A stretch of 64,000 bases of DNA from Streptomyces sp. NBC_01498 (GTDB taxonomy: Bacteria; Actinomycetota; Actinomycetes; Streptomycetales; Streptomycetaceae). The position numbers and the translations under genes are program-made. Of this stretch, positions 15,725 to 25,567 are shown in pieces; the first letter of the stretch is position 1; each line of letters opens with the position of its first letter. The stretch covers positions 4,724,001 through 4,788,000 of the forward strand of contig NZ_CP109598.1 in the NCBI RefSeq assembly GCF_036327775.1, in the 5' to 3' direction. The notes below the pieces were generated by a model. That model made no database searches. It worked only from the letters and a program-made list of their open reading frames with translations, and was not told the DNA's origin.

Positions 15725-18165
15725 AAGCCGGGGACACCGGGCGGTCCGTTGCCCGTACCGCCGTCCGCCCCGCCGCTCCCACCGCCCCCGTTGCCACCCC
15801 CGCCTCCGCCGCCGTCCCCGCCTCCTGCTCCGCCTCCGACGAACCCGTCCGTCAGACCGTCCGTCCCGTCCTGGTCCTGGTCCTGGCCCCGGGTCCGGCC
15901 CTGCGTTCCGACGTCGGCGCCGCCGTCCGTGCCGGTGCCGCCTCCGCCGCCGTCGGTCTGTCCCGGGGGCCGGGTCCCGCCCCCGCCGGTGCCCCCGCCC
16001 GTGCCCGGCGCCCGGGGCCGCTCCGACGTCCCCGGGCTCTCCGGCCGGCCCGGCGACGACGACGGGCCGTCGGGCCGGCCGGACTCGTCGTCCGACGGCG
16101 GGACGGACTCCATGCCCTCCGCCGGCGTCAGGTCGAAGTCCGTGGCCTCGGTGCCCTTCAGCGCCGCCGCCGTGAACTGGCCCCAGATCCGCGCGGGCGG
16201 CCCGCCCCCGTTGACGCGCGCCAGACCCAGCGCCCCGTACAGCGGCCGCTGCCGCGCCGTCTCGGGGTCCGCGCCCATGAGCGCGACGACGGTCGCGAGA
16301 TCCGGCGTGTACCCGGCGAACCAGGCGGCCTTGTCGTTCTCGGCCGTGCCCGTCTTCCCCGCCGCCGGGCGGTTCGCGGACCGCGCCGCCGTCCCCGTGC
16401 CGTCCTCCACCACGCTCCGCAGGATCGCCGTCGTGGTGTCCGCGGCCTCACGGCTGACGGCCTGCACCGCCCGCCCGCGCGGCGGTTCGGCCGTGCGGCC
16501 GTTCTTGGTGATGCTCGTGACCATCGTGTAGGTGCCGTGCCGCCCGTGGTTGGCGAGTGTCGCGTACGCCTCCGTCATGTCCAGCACGCTCGCCGTCGCC
16601 GGGCCGAGCGCGATGGACGGCGACTCGGTGAGGTCGGGCGTGTCGTCGGGGAGCCCGAGGCGGACCGCCGTGTCCCGGACCCGGCCGGGGCCGACGTCCT
16701 GGGCCATCTGCGCGTACACGGCGTTGATGGACTTGTCGGTGGCCTCGCTGACGCTGACCTGCCCGTACGAGACGTCGTCCTCGTTGGCCGGGTCGTAGCC
16801 GGTGGGCCCGTCGGGCCCCTCCACCATGCGCTTGTTGGTGCCGTCGTACTCGGTGTCGGGCCTGATCTGTTCGCCGTCCTGGGTGTGCGAGCCGTTCTCG
16901 ACGGCCGCGGCGAACACGAACGGCTTGAAGGTGGAACCCACCTGGTAGTCCCGGCGGGTCGCGTTGTTGACGTACTGCCGGGTGTAGTCGACCCCGCCGT
17001 ACATCGCGACGACCTCCCCGGTGGCCGGGTCGATCGACGCGGCGCCGACGCGCACGTCGCGGTCGGCCGGGCGCTTGTCGTCGACCTTCGACAGGACCTG
17101 CCGGCCGACCGCCTCGACCAGGGCGCTCTGCATGGGCCGCCGGAACGTGGTGGTGATCCGGTAGCCGCCGGAGGCCAGGGTCTTGTCGTCCAGGATGCCG
17201 TTGCCGGTGAGGTGGTCCTGCACGGCCTGGACCAGATAGCCGCGCTGTCCCGACAGACCGGTGGACGGCTTCGCCTCGTCCGGTACGGGGAAGACCATGG
17301 CGGCCCGCTCGTCGGGGCCGAGCCACTTCTCCTTCACCATGCCGTCGAGCACGTAGTTCCAACGGCCTTCCGCCCGGCCCTTGTTCTCCGGGTGCAGGGC
17401 CACGTCGTACGCGCTGGGCGCGTTGAGCAGGGCGGCCAGGAACGCGCCCTCCGCCGTGTCGATCTGCTGGACGTCCTTGCCGTAGTACGCGTGGGCGGCG
17501 GCCTGGACGCCGTACGCGTTGCGCCCGAAGTAGCTGGTGTTGAGATAGCCCTCCAGGATCTGCGCCTTGCTCTCCTCGCGGCCCAGCTTGATCGCGATGA
17601 AGAACTCCTTCGCCTTGCGGACGAGGGTCCGCTCCTGGGCGAGGTAGTAGTTCTTCACGTACTGCTGGGTGATCGTGGAGCCGCCCTGGGTGCCCTTGCC
17701 GGTGAGGGTGTTCCACGCCGCGCGCACCATGCCCTGCGGGTCGACGGCGGGCTCGTTGTAGAAGTCCCGGTCCTCGGCGGCCAGTACGGCGCGGCGTACG
17801 GGCCTCGGGACCTGGGAGAGCGGCACGTTCTCCCGGTTGACCTCGCCGTCGCGGGCGATCTGGCCGCCGTCCGCGTACAGGAACACGTTGGACTGGGCGA
17901 CGGCCGCGACGTTCGCCGCCGGGATCTTCACCAGCGTGTACCCGGCGATGAATCCGCCGATGAGGACGATCGCGCACAGCAGGAACGCGCCGAGCAGCAT
18001 CCGCCAGGTCGGCAGGGCACGACGCCAGCCGGTGCGTTTGCGACGCCCCTTGCGGCCGGTCCTTCTCCCGGCGGAGCCGGAGCCCGACCCGGAGCCGGAG
18101 CCTGAGCCTGAGCCGCGGTCCGTCGGGTCGCGCGGGTCCCAGCCCCGCTGCTGCGCGTCGCTCAT
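15721..18165 (-). CDS. Class A penicillin-binding protein (GT51 + transpeptidase)
   Basis: 814-aa bifunctional peptidoglycan synthase. A cytosolic Gly-Ser and basic N-terminus precedes one membrane helix (LLGAFLLCAIVLIGGFIAGY, about residues 57-76). The glycosyltransferase domain shows EDRDFY with the catalytic Glu, GGSTITQQYVKN and the RKAKEFF motif. The transpeptidase domain has VGSTFKPF (catalytic Ser), SIN and GKTGTAEN. The last 130 residues are a low-complexity Gly/Pro/Asp tail, common in Streptomyces PBPs. It acts outside the membrane in wall synthesis. Confidence 0.95.
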   Translation of the reverse strand: MSDAQQRGWDPRDPTDRGSGSGSGSGSGSGSAGRRTGRKGRRKRTGWRRALPTWRMLLGAFLLCAIVLIGGFIAGYTLVKIPAANVAAVAQSNVFLYADGGQIARDGEVNRENVPLSQVPRPVRRAVLAAEDRDFYNEPAVDPQGMVRAAWNTLTGKGTQGGSTITQQYVKNYYLAQERTLVRKAKEFFIAIKLGREESKAQILEGYLNTSYFGRNAYGVQAAAHAYYGKDVQQIDTAEGAFLAALLNAPSAYDVALHPENKGRAEGRWNYVLDGMVKEKWLGPDERAAMVFPVPDEAKPSTGLSGQRGYLVQAVQDHLTGNGILDDKTLASGGYRITTTFRRPMQSALVEAVGRQVLSKVDDKRPADRDVRVGAASIDPATGEVVAMYGGVDYTRQYVNNATRRDYQVGSTFKPFVFAAAVENGSHTQDGEQIRPDTEYDGTNKRMVEGPDGPTGYDPANEDDVSYGQVSVSEATDKSINAVYAQMAQDVGPGRVRDTAVRLGLPDDTPDLTESPSIALGPATASVLDMTEAYATLANHGRHGTYTMVTSITKNGRTAEPPRGRAVQAVSREAADTTTAILRSVVEDGTGTAARSANRPAAGKTGTAENDKAAWFAGYTPDLATVVALMGADPETARQRPLYGALGLARVNGGGPPARIWGQFTAAALKGTEATDFDLTPAEGMESVPPSDDESGRPDGPSSSPGRPESPGTSERPRAPGTGGGTGGGGTRPPGQTDGGGGGTGTDGGADVGTQGRTRGQDQDQDGTDGLTDGFVGGGAGGGDGGGGGGGNGGGGSGGADGGTGNGPPGVPGF

Positions 18166-18339
18166 GTGTGCGGAGGCTCCTCGACCGGGTCAATGAGGGG
18201 ATAACGGGCGGTACGGGCGATTCTTCTGCGCCACCATGAAACACGGTCGAACCGGCCCGGGGCCGCCGTCCGGATAACCGCTCGCGGTGGCTGACCCCCT
18301 TGGGCTAGGGTCCTGCGCTTTGGTGCCCTACAGCGGAAA

Positions 18340-18600
18340 CGGCACGGGGCGACCACACGTAACGGGACACGCGCACCTACGACCGGACACGTACGTCACG
18401 GGACACGCACGGGCACAGCCACACGGGCACGCAGGACGGCACGGGCACGGACACGCAGGACCACACGCACACGCACACAGGCACGGGCACGCAGGACCGC
18501 ACGCACGCGCACACGGGCACGGACACGGGCACGGGCACGGACACGCAGGACCAGCACGCAGACGGACGACCACGCGCGCGCGTTCGCGGGCGCTCACACA
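18340..18600. repeat. Low-complexity CACGGGCACG-type repeat tract
   Basis: About 250 bases built from short alternations of GGCACG, GGACACG, CACACG and CAGGAC. Several larger units recur, such as the GGACACGCAGGACC block near 18449 and again near 18538. All three plus frames and two minus frames are open only because of composition. One plus frame (18287-18625) would give a 112-aa His-Gly repeat protein and one minus frame gives Cys-Pro repeats. The tract lies between the PBP gene and the ABC operon. No promoter is obvious within it. Confidence 0.8.
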
Positions 18601-18626
18601 CAACAGGGCCGAGGAGGACTGCTGAC

Positions 18627-19427
18627 GTGCGTCTGTACGCGGCCGTCGCCGCGGGCGCGTTCCGCCGCCACGCGACGTACCGGATCGCCACCGCCGCCGG
18701 GGTGTTCACCAACACCGTGTTCGGCTTCATCATCGCGTACACCTACACGGCGCTCTGGGACGAGCGGCCCCACCTCGGCGGCTACGACCTCTCCCAGGCC
18801 CTGACCTACGCCTGGCTCGGCCAGGCGCTGCTGACGACCTGCGCGATCATGGGCGGCGGCTTCGAGGACGAGCTGATGGAGCGCATCCGGACCGGCGATG
18901 TCGCGATCGATCTCTACCGCCCGGCCGACCTCCAACTGTGGTGGCTCGCGGCCGACCTGGGGCGCGCCGGTTTCCAACTGCTGGGCCGCGGGATCGTTCC
19001 GATGGGGGTCGGCGCGCTCGCCTTCGACCTGGCGCTGCCCGGCCGGCCGCTGATCTGGCTGGCGTTCCTGCTGTCCGTGTTCCTGGGCGTGGTGGTCGGT
19101 TTCGGCGTGCGCTACCTGGTCGCGCTGTCCGCCTTCTGGCTGCTGGACGGCGCGGGCGCCGGCCATGTCTCGTTCCTGGCCGGGATGTTCTTCTCCGGGA
19201 TGCTGCTGCCGCTGACGCTCTTCCCCGGCCTGCTGGGCGAGATCGCCAGGGTGCTGCCGTGGTCGTCGCTGCTCCAGATCCCGGCGGACGTGTTCCTGGG
19301 CCGGCGCACCGGGTGGGGCCTGATCGAGGCGTTCGCCTTCCAGATCGGCTGGGCGCTGGCGCTGCTGGCGCTGGGGCGGCTGCTCCAGGCCGTGGCGATG
19401 CGACGGGTGGTGGTGCAGGGTGGCTGA
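18627..19427 (+). CDS. ABC-2 type transporter permease (first subunit)
   Basis: 266-aa membrane protein with about six hydrophobic segments, starting at GTG 18627 behind a GAGGAGGA ribosome site. MRLYAAVAAGAFRRHATYRIAT and the GYDLSQALTYAWLGQALL segment resemble the ABC-2 membrane-6 family, in which two permeases pair with one ATPase. It is the first gene of a three-gene exporter operon and overlaps the second permease by eight bases. The substrate is unknown. Confidence 0.88.
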   Translation: MRLYAAVAAGAFRRHATYRIATAAGVFTNTVFGFIIAYTYTALWDERPHLGGYDLSQALTYAWLGQALLTTCAIMGGGFEDELMERIRTGDVAIDLYRPADLQLWWLAADLGRAGFQLLGRGIVPMGVGALAFDLALPGRPLIWLAFLLSVFLGVVVGFGVRYLVALSAFWLLDGAGAGHVSFLAGMFFSGMLLPLTLFPGLLGEIARVLPWSSLLQIPADVFLGRRTGWGLIEAFAFQIGWALALLALGRLLQAVAMRRVVVQGG

Positions 19428-20316
19428 CGACGCGGGCACGGTGGTCGGTGAGCGGCGGTACGGGGCGGCCGGCGGCGCGGAGCCGGCCGGCGAGGGGCGG
19501 TGGCGCTCGCCTCTGTGGGAGGGGCCCCGCGCGTACGGCCTGATCGTCGCCATGTGGGTGCGCTCGACGATGACCTACCGCACGTCGTTCGCCCTGACGG
19601 CCCTCGCCAACTTCGCGGTGACCGGGTTCGACTTCGTGACGATCCTGCTGATGTTCTCGCACGTCGACCGGCTGGGCGGCTATTCGCTGCCCGAGGTCGC
19701 CTTCCTGTACGGCGCGGCGGGTACGGCCTTCGGCCTCACCGACCTGTTCGTCGGCTCGACGGACCGGCTGGGCCGCCGGATCCGGGACGGCACGCTGGAC
19801 ACCCTGCTGGTGCGGCCCGCGCCGGTGCTCGCCCAGGTCGCGGCCGACCGCTTCGCGCTGCGGCGGCTGGGCCGGGTCACCCAGGGTCTGCTGGTGCTCG
19901 GCTGGGCGCTGACGGCGCTGGACATCGCGTGGACGCCCCTGAAGGTGGCGATGATCCCGATGATGGTGCTCAGCGGCACGGCGATCTTCGCGTCGCTGTT
20001 CGTGGCGGGGGCGGCGTTCCAGTTCTGGGCGCAGGACGCCGCGCAGGTGCAGCACTCCTTCACGTACGGAGGCAACACGCTGCTCCAGTACCCGCCCACG
20101 GTCTTCGCGAAGGACCTGGTGCGCGGGGTGACGTTCGTCCTGCCGCTGGCCTTCGTCAACTGGCTGCCCGCGCTGTACGTGCTGGACCGCGAGGACCCGC
20201 TGGGGCTGCCGGACTGGGTGGCGTTCCTGCCGCCGGTGGTGGCGGCGGGGTGCTGCGCGCTGGCGGGGCTGGCGTGGCGGGCGGGGCTGCGGGCGTACCG
20301 CAGCACGGGAAGCTAA
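19420..20316 (+). CDS. ABC-2 type transporter permease (second subunit)
   Basis: 298-aa six-helix permease starting at GTG 19420 inside the end of the first permease gene. The core WVRSTMTYRTSFALTALANF and the FLYGAAGTAFGLTDLFVGS segment match the same ABC-2 family. A 40-residue hydrophilic N-terminal extension precedes the first helix. It should form a heterodimer with the first permease in the membrane. Confidence 0.88.
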   Translation: MADDAGTVVGERRYGAAGGAEPAGEGRWRSPLWEGPRAYGLIVAMWVRSTMTYRTSFALTALANFAVTGFDFVTILLMFSHVDRLGGYSLPEVAFLYGAAGTAFGLTDLFVGSTDRLGRRIRDGTLDTLLVRPAPVLAQVAADRFALRRLGRVTQGLLVLGWALTALDIAWTPLKVAMIPMMVLSGTAIFASLFVAGAAFQFWAQDAAQVQHSFTYGGNTLLQYPPTVFAKDLVRGVTFVLPLAFVNWLPALYVLDREDPLGLPDWVAFLPPVVAAGCCALAGLAWRAGLRAYRSTGS

Positions 20317-20394
20317 GGCCGTTCGGAGAGACCTCGGGAGAGACCTCGGAGAAGAACCTCGGGAAGAGACATCAGGAGAGGAAGGCACGGGGAC

Positions 20395-21390
20395 ATGGAC
20401 GCGGACGACTCCGGTTTCATCCGGCTGGACGGCATCGAGAAGGTCTTCGACGTACGGAAACGGGCGGGCCTGCTGCGCCGTGAGAGACACCAGGTGCGTG
20501 CCGTCGACGGCATCAGCTTCGGCGTGGCGCGCGGTGAGATGGTCGGCTACATCGGCCCCAACGGCGCCGGCAAGTCCACCACCATCAAGATGCTCACCGG
20601 CATCCTCACCCCGAGCGCGGGCCGGCTGCGGGTCGCCGGGATCGACCCGTCGCGAGACCGTACGCGGCTGGCCCGCCGGATCGGTGTGGTCTTCGGCCAG
20701 CGCACCACCCTGTGGTGGGACCTGCCGCTGATCGACTCGTACCGGCTGGCGCACCGGATGTACCGCATCCCCGACCGGCGCTACCGGGAGAATCTGGACC
20801 GCTGCGTCGAACTGCTCGAACTGGGCGAGCTGTTGGACGTCCCCGTACGCCAGCTCTCGCTCGGCCAGCGGATGCGCGGCGACATCGCGGCGGCGCTGCT
20901 GCACGATCCCGAGGTGCTGTATCTGGACGAGCCGACGATCGGGCTGGACGTGATCTCCAAGGCGCGGGTCCGTGAGTTCCTGCGGGAGCTGAACGCCGAG
21001 CGCCGTACGACGGTCCTGCTGACCACGCACGACCTCACCGACATCGAGCAGCTCTGCGCGCGGGTGATGGTCATCGACCACGGGCGGCTCGTGTACGACG
21101 GGGCGCTCGCCGGGCTGCACGAGGTGGGCGGGAGCGAGCGGACGCTGGTCGTGGACCTGGAGCGGGAGCTGCCGCCGGTGGAGCTGCCGGGGGCGCGGGT
21201 GGTGAAGGTGGAGGGGCCCCGGCAGTGGCTGGCGTTTCCGGCGGCGGCCTCGGCGGCGCCGCTGGTGGCGCGGATCGCGGCGGAGTATCCGCTGATGGAT
21301 CTGTCGGTGCGGGAGCCGGACATCGAGTCGGTCATCGCGACGATGCTGTCCCGAAGGACGGTGCCGGAGCCCGCGCGGCGTCCCGTGTGA
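20395..21390 (+). CDS. ABC transporter ATP-binding protein
   Basis: 331-aa ATPase of the exporter. Walker A GPNGAGKST is at about residues 54-62, the Q-loop is in VVFGQRTTLWWDLP, the signature LSLGQRMRGD at 154-163, Walker B VLYLDEPTIGLD at 174-185, and the switch histidine in LLTTHDLTD. The LSLGQ signature and the C-terminal extension are typical of the ABC-2 antibiotic or viologen exporter class. It follows the second permease by 78 bases in the same operon. Confidence 0.93.
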   Translation: MDADDSGFIRLDGIEKVFDVRKRAGLLRRERHQVRAVDGISFGVARGEMVGYIGPNGAGKSTTIKMLTGILTPSAGRLRVAGIDPSRDRTRLARRIGVVFGQRTTLWWDLPLIDSYRLAHRMYRIPDRRYRENLDRCVELLELGELLDVPVRQLSLGQRMRGDIAAALLHDPEVLYLDEPTIGLDVISKARVREFLRELNAERRTTVLLTTHDLTDIEQLCARVMVIDHGRLVYDGALAGLHEVGGSERTLVVDLERELPPVELPGARVVKVEGPRQWLAFPAAASAAPLVARIAAEYPLMDLSVREPDIESVIATMLSRRTVPEPARRPV

Positions 21391-21429
21391 CGACGCGCGG
21401 GAGCCCGCGCGGCGCCAGGCGCTTGTCAC

Positions 21430-21478
21430 TCGACGGAACGCGCGTGGCGCCCGGCGCCGTTGTTCGACGGAACGCGCG
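21430..21478. repeat. 15-bp direct repeat
   Basis: TCGACGGAACGCGCG occurs at 21430-21444 and again at 21464-21478, a 34-base period, in the gap between the ABC operon and the DUF1707 gene. Both copies are followed by GCGC-rich sequence. A regulatory or neutral origin cannot be distinguished. Confidence 0.6.
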
Positions 21479-21560
21479 CGGTGCGCGGCGCTGCGAAGCG
21501 AGGGGCCCGCGTGCTGCCCGGCGCTGTGACGTCTGCCTCACCTTTGACTAGGCTGACAAC

Positions 21561-22247
21561 ATGACGAATGAACTTCCTGAGATGCGCGCCTCGGACTCCG
21601 AGCGCGAGCGTGTTGCCGAACTGCTGCGCGAAGCGGTGGCGGAGGGGCGCATCGACATGGAGGAGTTCGACACCCGTCTCGACGCCGCGTTCAAGGCCCG
21701 TACGCACGGTGAACTCCAGCCGCTGGTACGGGATCTGCCCGCGCCCGGCTCCACCGGCGACCTCGCGCGGCCCGGCATCGACGACCGGCGCGGGGGCTGG
21801 CCGGCGCGGATCGGCCGGAGCGCCGCGACCTCCAAGTGGGCGCTCGCCATCTTCGGCGGCTTCAACCGCAAGGGGTCGTGGACGGTCGGGCCGAAGTTCG
21901 TCGCGGCGGCCTGCATGGGCGGCGGCGAGATCGACCTGCGGGAGGCCCAGTTCGAGGAGCGGGACGTGGTCATCCGCTGCTTCGCGGTGATGGGCGGCGT
22001 CCATGTGACCGTACCGCCGGACATGGACGTCAACGTGCGCGGCTTCGGGCTGATGGGCGGCTTCGGGGAGAGCGGGGAGACCACGGAGGTGAGCCCGGGA
22101 TCGCCACGGGTGATCATCACGGGGTTCGCGATGATGGGCGGCGTGGGGGTCGAGCGCAAGATGAGGGTGACGGAGAAGCGCCGTCTCAAGGAGGAGCGCA
22201 AGAAGGCGGAGCTGGAGAAGGACCGGCTCCGCAAGGAACTGGACTGA
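21561..22247 (+). CDS. DUF1707 domain protein with LiaF-like C-terminus
   Basis: 228-aa protein. Residues about 8-60 (MRASDSERERVAELLREAVA, then GRIDMEEFDTRLDAAFKART) are the DUF1707 helical domain. Residues 85-200 carry repeated glycine-rich beta segments (FGGFNRKGSW, CMGGGEIDLREA, CFAVMGGVHVTVP, GFGLMGGFGE), the LiaF/VraT-type cell-envelope stress fold. The C-terminus is a charged helix rich in Lys and Glu. No membrane helix is seen. A role in envelope-stress sensing is inferred from the fold. Confidence 0.88.
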   Translation: MTNELPEMRASDSERERVAELLREAVAEGRIDMEEFDTRLDAAFKARTHGELQPLVRDLPAPGSTGDLARPGIDDRRGGWPARIGRSAATSKWALAIFGGFNRKGSWTVGPKFVAAACMGGGEIDLREAQFEERDVVIRCFAVMGGVHVTVPPDMDVNVRGFGLMGGFGESGETTEVSPGSPRVIITGFAMMGGVGVERKMRVTEKRRLKEERKKAELEKDRLRKELD

Positions 22248-22398
22248 TCCACGGGAGCCCTCACCGGCCGCCCCCGCTCCACCGCCCGTCATGGAACGGA
22301 GTCTTCACGGAACGGGGCCGACGCGGAGCCGGCGGCCGGGGGACCGGACGTCGCCGGAGAACCGGTCACGGCCGGGCGACCGGACACGGCCGGGGAGT

Positions 22399-23841
22399 TC
22401 AGAGCCGCGCCGGCTCCCTGCCCACCAGGTCCCCGAGGTCCACGAAGCGCCCCATCGCCCGGTACGCGGCGTCGCTCGGGTGCAGACCGTCGCCCGAGTC
22501 GTAGTCGGGCCGCAGTCGGTCGGGGGCGTACGGATCGCGCAGCAGCCGGTCGAAGTCGACGGTCCGGTCGAAGACCCGGCCCGCGCGGATGGCCTCGTTG
22601 ACCCGGTCCCGCACGGCCTCCCCCGCGTCGCTGTGACGCGGACTGCCGCCGAACGGCATGAGGGTCGAGCCGACCACCCGCAGCCCCCGCGCGCGCCCCT
22701 GACGGGTGAGGGACCGCAGCCCGGCGACGATCCGCTCCGGGTCGGTCTCGTGCGGCCGGCCGATGATGTCGTTGATGCCGAGCGCGACGAAGACGACCTC
22801 GGCGCCCGACTGCCCGAGGACGTCGCGCCCGAACCGGTCGACGCCGCTCGGGCCCTTGCCCGCGGCGAGGTTCCGGCGCAGGACCCGATTGCCGCTGATG
22901 CCGGCGTTGAGCACGCCCAGACCGCTGTCCCGCACCCGGTCCGCCAGCGTGTCGGTCCAGCGGCGGTCGGCGTCGTACGAGGAGCCGACGCCGTCCGTGA
23001 TCGAGTCGCCGATGACGACGACCGAGCCGCGCGCCCGCCGGTTCAGCACGTCGACGGCGGTGAGATACCGCCAGACCGGGACACGCCCGGTGTACGGGGC
23101 GCCGCCGCCGTCCAGCGTGCGGTCGCCGCGCGCCGTGTACGAGGTCCGCAGCGCACGCGGGTGGTACGTGACGGGACCACCGGGCAGCGGCGTGTGCACC
23201 GTCACCAGCAGATCGGTGTCCGGCGGTACTCGGAGCCGTACCGCGTCACTGACCACCCGACCGCCCGGCGGGACGATCACCGACCGCTTCTTGCCGAAGG
23301 TGACGACCCGCAGGGTGCCCGGGGCGGCGCCCGCGCTCCCGTTCCCGGCCGAGACGGCGAGCGAGGCACGGCCGATCAGCAGCGCCCGGCGGCTGAAGAG
23401 GTTGGAGAGGGTGATGCGGGCGGCGGTGCCGCCGATGCTGGTGTGCACGACGTTACGCAGGGAACGCCCGGCATGGCCGTGGGGCGCACCCGGCTCGATC
23501 CCGGCGGGCGCGGCGGCCCAGGTCCCGACCCACGCGTCGGCGGAGACGGGTGCGGCGGAACCCACGGGCGTACGGGCCCGCCCGCCGCCCGAGCCGCTTC
23601 CCGCCTCGCCACCCGAGTCGCTTCCCGCGCCGCTTCCCCGGGCGGTGCCCGTGCCCGCGCCGTCCCGCGCACCGTCCCCGGCGCCGCTCCCGGCTGCTGT
23701 CGCCCGATCGCCGCTGCCGCCGCCCAGGTCACGGCCCCCGCCGCCGCCCAGCGCGCCCACCCCGGCGAATATCGTGGCGCACACCAGCGCCACGACCGTC
23801 ACCAGGCCCGCGAGCAGGGCGAATCCCCGTTGTCCGCTCAT
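22399..23841 (-). CDS. Secreted SGNH/GDSL-family hydrolase
   Basis: 480-aa enzyme from the ATG at 23841. A TTG 30 bases upstream also opens the frame but has no better ribosome site. The N-terminal helix (LLAGLVTVVALVCATIFAGVG) anchors or exports it, followed by an 80-residue Gly/Ser/Ala linker. Catalytic blocks are VVVIGDSITDG (nucleophile Ser), the glycine in NAGISGNR, FVALGINDI (block III Asn) and the Asp-x-x-His of GDGLHPSD near the C-terminus. This is the GDSL lipase/acylhydrolase layout. The substrate is unknown; polysaccharide or lipid ester cleavage outside the cell is likely. Confidence 0.92.
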   Translation of the reverse strand: MSGQRGFALLAGLVTVVALVCATIFAGVGALGGGGGRDLGGGSGDRATAAGSGAGDGARDGAGTGTARGSGAGSDSGGEAGSGSGGGRARTPVGSAAPVSADAWVGTWAAAPAGIEPGAPHGHAGRSLRNVVHTSIGGTAARITLSNLFSRRALLIGRASLAVSAGNGSAGAAPGTLRVVTFGKKRSVIVPPGGRVVSDAVRLRVPPDTDLLVTVHTPLPGGPVTYHPRALRTSYTARGDRTLDGGGAPYTGRVPVWRYLTAVDVLNRRARGSVVVIGDSITDGVGSSYDADRRWTDTLADRVRDSGLGVLNAGISGNRVLRRNLAAGKGPSGVDRFGRDVLGQSGAEVVFVALGINDIIGRPHETDPERIVAGLRSLTRQGRARGLRVVGSTLMPFGGSPRHSDAGEAVRDRVNEAIRAGRVFDRTVDFDRLLRDPYAPDRLRPDYDSGDGLHPSDAAYRAMGRFVDLGDLVGREPARL

Positions 23842-24001
23842 GTCCCCCGTGTCTCCCTCACCTACGTACAAAGGACATCATCCGGCATGGCGCGGGAACT
23901 CGTGGTGCGCGCCGGGAGTACCAGAGGCAGGGAGAATGCGTACAGGCGGGGCACGGCGGGGTACGGGGACGACAGGGCTCGTACGCGGATGGGTGGAGTG
24001 A

Positions 24002-25567
24002 ATGGAACGACGCGATCCGGCCGATCCGGACAGGGCACGAGGCTCCGGCACGGCCGACGACCGCTCGTCTGCGGACGACCGTCCTCCTACTGAGGAGCGA
24101 CCGGTGGACCCCGTACGCGCGGGTCGCCCGGCGACGGCCCTCCCGGCACGCCCGCCGTCCGAGCCCGGCCCCGGCGCTCCGGTCCCTCCTGACGCCTCGG
24201 CCCCTCCCACCGCCTCGGCCACCGCCTCGGCCCCTGCCGACGCCCCGGCCGCTCCCGGTTCCTCCGCCACCCCCGGCAGGCGCTCGCCGTTCTCCCCGCT
24301 CGGCTCGCTCGGATTCACCGCCGCCGACGAGGAGAAGCGGCGCGGCGTCCGCCGTATGAAGGCCACCGCCACCGGTCTGCTGCTCCTCGTCGCCCTCGTC
24401 TACATCCTCGCCACCTGGGCCGAGAATTCCGGCCACACCGGCTGGCCCGGCTATGTCGCGGCGGCGGCCGAGGCCGGGATGGTGGGCGCGCTCGCGGACT
24501 GGTTCGCCGTCACGGCCCTCTTCCGCCACCCGCTCGGCCTGCCGATCCCGCACACCGCGATCATCCCGAACAAGAAGGACCAACTCGGCGCCTCCCTCGG
24601 CTCGTTCGTGGGGGAGAACTTCCTCTCCTCCGACGTCGTACGGACCCGGCTGCGCGGACTGGGCATCGGCGGCCGGCTCGGCGCCTGGCTCGCCGAACCC
24701 GCGCACGCCGACCGCGTCACCGCCGAACTGGCCACCGCCCTGCGCGGCGCCCTGACCGTTCTGCGGGACAACGACGTCCAGGCGGTCGTGGGCGAGGCGA
24801 TCACCCGCCGCGCGGACGCCGTGGAGGTCGCCCCCGGCATGGGCAAGACACTGGAACGCGTGGTGGAGGACGGCGCCCACCACCGCGCCGTCGACCTGAT
24901 CTGCACCCGCGCCCACGACTGGCTGGTCGAGCACGGCGACTCGGTGATGGACGCGGTGCAGGGCGGCGCGCCGGGCTGGACCCCGCGCTTCGTCGACCGC
25001 CGGATCGGCGACCGCGTCTACAAGGAACTGCTGCGCTTCGTCACGGAGATGCGCGACATGCCGACGCACCCGGCGCGCGGCGCGATCGACCGCTTCCTCA
25101 AGGACTTCGCCTCCGACCTCCAGTCGGACACGGAGACCCGGGCCCGTGTCGAACGCCTCAAGTCCGACCTGCTGACCCGCCCCGAGGTGCAGGACATCAT
25201 CGCGTCGGCCTGGTCCTCCGTACGCGCGATGATCATCGCGGCGGCCGAGGACGACCACAGCGAACTGCGCCTGCGCGCCCGCGCCTCCCTCCTCTCGCTC
25301 GGCGCCCGGCTGGCGACGGACGGCAGGCTCCAGCGAAAGCTGGAGGGCTGGGTGGAGGACGCGGCGGACTACGTCGTGACGACGTACCGGAGCGAGATCA
25401 CGTCCCTGATCTCCGACACCGTCGCGAGCTGGGACGGCAAGCACACGTCCAAGAAGATCGAGGCGCACATCGGCCGTGACCTCCAGTTCATCCGCATCAA
25501 CGGCACGGTGGTGGGCGCCCTGGCGGGCCTGCTGATCTACACGATCTCGCACGCGCTGGGCGGGTGA
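24002..25567 (+). CDS. DUF445 family membrane protein
   Basis: 521-aa protein. About 100 residues of Pro/Ala-rich disordered sequence precede the domain. Two membrane helices (GLLLLVALVYILATW and a C-terminal GTVVGALAGLLIYTISHAL) flank a long helical region. The conserved ALADWFAVTALFRHPLGLPIPHTAIIPNKKDQLG segment, given here in part, identifies DUF445 (YjiN-like). The molecular function is unknown. ATG at 24002. Confidence 0.9.
   Translation: MERRDPADPDRARGSGTADDRSSADDRPPTEERPVDPVRAGRPATALPARPPSEPGPGAPVPPDASAPPTASATASAPADAPAAPGSSATPGRRSPFSPLGSLGFTAADEEKRRGVRRMKATATGLLLLVALVYILATWAENSGHTGWPGYVAAAAEAGMVGALADWFAVTALFRHPLGLPIPHTAIIPNKKDQLGASLGSFVGENFLSSDVVRTRLRGLGIGGRLGAWLAEPAHADRVTAELATALRGALTVLRDNDVQAVVGEAITRRADAVEVAPGMGKTLERVVEDGAHHRAVDLICTRAHDWLVEHGDSVMDAVQGGAPGWTPRFVDRRIGDRVYKELLRFVTEMRDMPTHPARGAIDRFLKDFASDLQSDTETRARVERLKSDLLTRPEVQDIIASAWSSVRAMIIAAAEDDHSELRLRARASLLSLGARLATDGRLQRKLEGWVEDAADYVVTTYRSEITSLISDTVASWDGKHTSKKIEAHIGRDLQFIRINGTVVGALAGLLIYTISHALGG

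Noticed and set aside
18287..18625. His-Gly-rich ORF as a real metal-binding gene
   Set aside because: It is a by-product of the short DNA repeat, which is open in several frames; no ribosome site was seen for it. Kept only as a repeat feature and a low-level finding.
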